Shown in pieces: positions 61,472-64,000 of a stretch of DNA of 64,000 nt (the first letter of the stretch is position 1; every line of letters begins with the position of its first letter). The position numbers and the translations under genes are program-made. The stretch covers positions 48,025 to 112,024 of the forward strand of contig NZ_WYDP01000014.1 of the NCBI RefSeq assembly GCF_009904055.1, written 5' to 3'. This stretch comes from Rubellimicrobium sp. CFH 75288. Lineage in GTDB: Bacteria; Pseudomonadota; Alphaproteobacteria; Rhodobacterales; Rhodobacteraceae. The notes beneath the pieces are model-generated. The model was not told the DNA's origin. It ran no database searches and was given only the letters and a program-made list of their open reading frames with translations.

Positions 61472-62668
61472 ATGTGGACGGGGATGCTCGACGCCATGCT
61501 GCGTCGCCTGATGCGACGGGGCGCCCTCGTCGTGACGATGCCGGACGGCCGCGCGCGCCGCTACGGGGAGCCGTCCGCCGCCGCGCCCCATGTGCGCATC
61601 ACCGACGAGGCCACAATCCGCCGCCTCGCCCTCAATCCCGAACTGGCGCTGGGCGAGGCCTACATGGACGGCACGCTCGTCATCGAGGAGGACGACCTGC
61701 ACGGCTTTCTCGCTGCCGTGATCCGCAACTCGTCGGGGCCCGGACAGGCGGGCTGGCTGGGGCTGAGGCGGGCGGCGGCCGGGTCGGTGCGGAGGCTGCG
61801 CAGCCTCAACAACCGCCTCCGCGCGCAGCGCAACGTGGCGCATCACTACGACCTGACCCCGGCGCTCTACCGGATGTTCCTCGACGAGGACCAGCAGTAT
61901 TCCTGCGCCTATTTCCGCGACCCCTCCGCCACGCTCGAGCAGGCGCAGGCCGACAAGAAGCGCCACATCGCGCGCAAGCTCCTGATCGAACCGGGTATGC
62001 GCGTGCTCGACATCGGATCGGGCTGGGGCGGCCTCGCGCTCACGCTCGCGCGCGACTTCGGGGCGCGCGTGACGGGCATCACCCTCTCGCGCGAGCAGCT
62101 TGCCGCCGCGCAGGCCCGGGCGGCCGAGGCGGGCCTGTCCGACCGCGTCGAGTTCCGCCTCCAGGACTACCGCGAGGTGTCGGAGGTGTTCGACCGCGTC
62201 GTGTCGGTGGGGATGTTCGAACATGTGGGGCTGCCGAACTACGGCACCTATTTCCGCGCGGTGCGCGACCGGCTGACCGAGGACGGCGTGGCCCTGATCC
62301 ACACGATCGGCAGCCCCTCGCCGCCCATGCCCACCAACCCTTGGATCCGCAAGTACATCTTCCCCGGCGGCTACATCCCTTCCCTGTCGGAGATCATGCC
62401 GGCGGTGGAACGCGCAGGGCTGTGGCTGGCCGATTGCGAGTGCTGGCGGCTGCACTACGCCATGACGCTGCGGCACTGGCACGACCGCTTCATGGCCCAT
62501 CGCGAGGAGGCCGAGCGGCTGCACGATGCGCGCTTCGTGCGCATGTGGCGGTTCTATCTCGCAGGCTCCGAGCAGACGTTCCGGTTCGGCCGCCAGCTCG
62601 TGTTCCAGCTCCAGCTGTCGCGGCGGGTGGATGCGGTGCCGATCACCCGCGACTATCTCTGCGCCTGA
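61472..62668 (+). CDS. cfa: Cyclopropane-fatty-acyl-phospholipid synthase
   Basis: The 398-residue SAM-dependent enzyme adds a methylene bridge to unsaturated membrane lipids. An N-terminal lipid-binding part (about 1-120: ELALGEAYMDGTLVIEEDDL) precedes the methyltransferase domain with VAHHYDLTPALYRMFLDEDQ, YSCAYF, LDIGSGWGGLAL (SAM motif I, near 176), GITLSREQL, SVGMFEHVG and FPGGYIPSL. ATG 61472 is chosen for GGAAAG upstream. It overlaps smc by one base (TGATG), so both are probably on one transcript. Confidence 0.95.
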   Translation: MWTGMLDAMLRRLMRRGALVVTMPDGRARRYGEPSAAAPHVRITDEATIRRLALNPELALGEAYMDGTLVIEEDDLHGFLAAVIRNSSGPGQAGWLGLRRAAAGSVRRLRSLNNRLRAQRNVAHHYDLTPALYRMFLDEDQQYSCAYFRDPSATLEQAQADKKRHIARKLLIEPGMRVLDIGSGWGGLALTLARDFGARVTGITLSREQLAAAQARAAEAGLSDRVEFRLQDYREVSEVFDRVVSVGMFEHVGLPNYGTYFRAVRDRLTEDGVALIHTIGSPSPPMPTNPWIRKYIFPGGYIPSLSEIMPAVERAGLWLADCECWRLHYAMTLRHWHDRFMAHREEAERLHDARFVRMWRFYLAGSEQTFRFGRQLVFQLQLSRRVDAVPITRDYLCA

Positions 62669-64000
62669 TGCGCCTGTCGCGCCTGCGCCTCAACGGGTTC
62701 AAGAGCTTCGCCGATCCGACCGAGTTCGTGATCCGCCCCGGCCTGACCGGGATCGTGGGGCCCAACGGCTGCGGCAAGTCCAACCTGCTCGAGGCGCTGC
62801 GCTGGGTGATGGGCGAGACGCGCCCTTCGCAGATGCGCGGCGGGGGCATGGAGGACGTGATCTTCGCCGGCACCGCCCGCCGCGCGGCGCGGCCCTTCGC
62901 GGAGGTGGCGCTGGTCTTCGAGCGCGACGGGGCGGAGACGGAGCTGGTGCGCCGCATCGCACGCGACGGCGGATCGGCCTATCGGCTCGGCGGGCGCGAG
63001 GCGCGGCTGCGCGACATCCAGGCCATGTTCGCCGATGCGGCATCCGGGGCACAGTCGCCCTCCCTGGTCCGCCAGGGGCAGATCGCGGAGCTGATCGCCG
63101 CCCGGCCCGCGGCGCGCCGGCGCGTGATCGAGGAGGCCGCCGGGATTGCCGGTCTCCAGACCCGGCGGGCCGAGGCCGCCCAGCGCCTCGGGGCCGCCGA
63201 GGCCAATCTCGCCCGGGCCGCCGGAGCGGTGGCCGATCTGGAGACCCGCCTGCGCGCGCTCGACCGTCAGGTCCGCGCTGCGGCGCGCCACCGGGAGATG
63301 TCCGATTCGCTACGGCGGGCGGAGGGGATGCTGATGTGGCGCCTCTGGGCCGCGGCGGACGAGGCGCAGGCCTCCGCCGAGGGCGAGACGCGGACCCTGG
63401 GGGCGCTGGCCGAACGCGCCGCCGCCGCCGCCCGAGCGGCCCGCGCGACGCGCGAGGCTGCCGAAGCGGGGCTCGAGCCGCTCCGCGCCGCCCGAGCCGC
63501 GGCCGCGGAGGAAACGGCGCGGCTGCGGGCCGAACTGGCGTCCCTCGCCGAAGGCGAACGGGCCGCGGCCGCCCGGCTGGGGGCGGTGCGCCAGGCGCTC
63601 GCCGATCTCGCCCGGGACGAGGCCCGCGAAGCCGAACTGGGCCGCGATGCGGCCGCCAGCCTCCGGCGGATCGCGGCCGAGCGGCAGGCCCTTCTGGCCG
63701 AGGACGAGGGCGCCGCTTCCCGCCTGGCTGCGGCCGAGCGTGAAACGGCCCGTCTGGAGACCCGTCTGCGCGAGGCCGAGGAGGCCCGGCTGCGTCTGGC
63801 CGAAGCGGCCGCCCGGGCGGAGGCCGGGGCGGAAGCGGCCAGACGGGGGATCGAGGAGGCGCGCCGCGACCGCGACCGGGCCGGCGCCGGGATGGGGCGT
63901 GCCGCCTCTGCCCGGGCCGAGGCCGAGGCGGCTCTGGCGCGTGCGGCGGCGCAGGGCGCGGCGGCTGCCGCCACGGCCGCCGCGGCCGAGCAGGCGCGCG
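62668..64000 (+). CDS. smc: Chromosome segregation protein SMC (5' part, runs off the window)
   Basis: The first 444 codons are present and the frame stays open to the right edge. The N-terminal ATPase half has LNGFKSFADPTEFVIRPGLT, the Walker A GIVGPNGCGKSNLLEALRWVMGE (in part) and VRQGQIAELIAARPAARRRVIEEAAGI. A long Ala/Glu/Arg coiled coil follows from about residue 165. The complete protein should be about 1150 residues with a hinge and a C-terminal ATPase half. It compacts and segregates the chromosome with ScpA/ScpB. It is coupled to cfa by TGATG. Confidence 0.95.
   Translation, partial: MRLSRLRLNGFKSFADPTEFVIRPGLTGIVGPNGCGKSNLLEALRWVMGETRPSQMRGGGMEDVIFAGTARRAARPFAEVALVFERDGAETELVRRIARDGGSAYRLGGREARLRDIQAMFADAASGAQSPSLVRQGQIAELIAARPAARRRVIEEAAGIAGLQTRRAEAAQRLGAAEANLARAAGAVADLETRLRALDRQVRAAARHREMSDSLRRAEGMLMWRLWAAADEAQASAEGETRTLGALAERAAAAARAARATREAAEAGLEPLRAARAAAAEETARLRAELASLAEGERAAAARLGAVRQALADLARDEAREAELGRDAAASLRRIAAERQALLAEDEGAASRLAAAERETARLETRLREAEEARLRLAEAAARAEAGAEAARRGIEEARRDRDRAGAGMGRAASARAEAEAALARAAAQGAAAAATAAAAEQAR

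Overview
This 64-kb window is very GC-rich chromosomal DNA from an alphaproteobacterium, most likely a high-GC member of the Rhodobacterales (Rhodobacteraceae). The signs are an F0 ATP synthase operon (atpI-atpB-atpE-b'-b) without the F1 genes, an sqdB/sqdD/sqdC sulfolipid locus, an aa3-type cytochrome oxidase subunit IV, a leader resembling the alphaproteobacterial serC RNA motif, an adenosylcobalamin riboswitch before cobalamin genes, and strong G/C preference at third codon positions. I name no genus. I see no rRNA, tRNA, CRISPR array, insertion sequence, phage gene or replication origin.

Layout. 1-5 kb: a gene end, pheT, a small secreted PepSY-like protein and a GabD-type dehydrogenase. 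5-8 kb: a formamidase-like hydrolase coupled to a glycosyltransferase, a LysR regulator and an ArsR regulator with its own palindrome. 8-11 kb: the F0 operon, then a convergent OmpA-type lipoprotein. 11.7-14.4 kb: a DNA alkylation repair protein, nth and a PfkB sugar/nucleoside kinase. 14.5-19 kb: an amino-sugar operon (two SIS isomerases/deaminases, a GatZ/KbaZ protein, NagA), followed by an orphan degenerate HisKA_2 protein. 19.7-24.5 kb: sqdB, then a GC-poorer Mrr-like nuclease and an aldo/keto reductase, then sqdD and sqdC. 24.5-34.8 kb: cytochrome oxidase subunit IV, an acyl-CoA dehydrogenase, tsaC, an unusual OmpA protein with a coiled-coil membrane partner, ubiA, rsmE and pyrB. 34.9-39.5 kb: a TauE/SafE permease and the serine genes serB, serC and serA. 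39.5-47.4 kb: a translationally coupled AttH-like/ABC/MFS block and the kbl-tdh threonine operon. 47.5-54.3 kb: an RTX repeat protein, creatinase, an L,D-transpeptidase, a cupin, two small membrane proteins and a ThDP enzyme. 54.3-61.3 kb: cobalamin genes cobO, cobN, cobW and cbiM with a riboswitch. 61.5-64 kb: cfa and the start of smc.

Most genes sit in tight operons with ATGA, GTGA or TGATG overlaps. Three convergent pairs end on a shared CTAG. The observations most worth checking are: an 11-residue tandem duplication in the first helix of ATP synthase subunit c; a restriction-type nuclease inside the sulfolipid operon; an amino-sugar operon with GatZ but no aldolase or kinase, suggesting a 4-epimerase route; a threonine dehydrogenase without its structural-zinc cysteines; an orphan HisKA_2 protein lacking the ATP-binding Asn; and a palindrome family present in two intergenic regions. 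The window is mostly core genome. I see no complete new defence or mobile system, and the Mrr-like gene is the only clear candidate for transfer.
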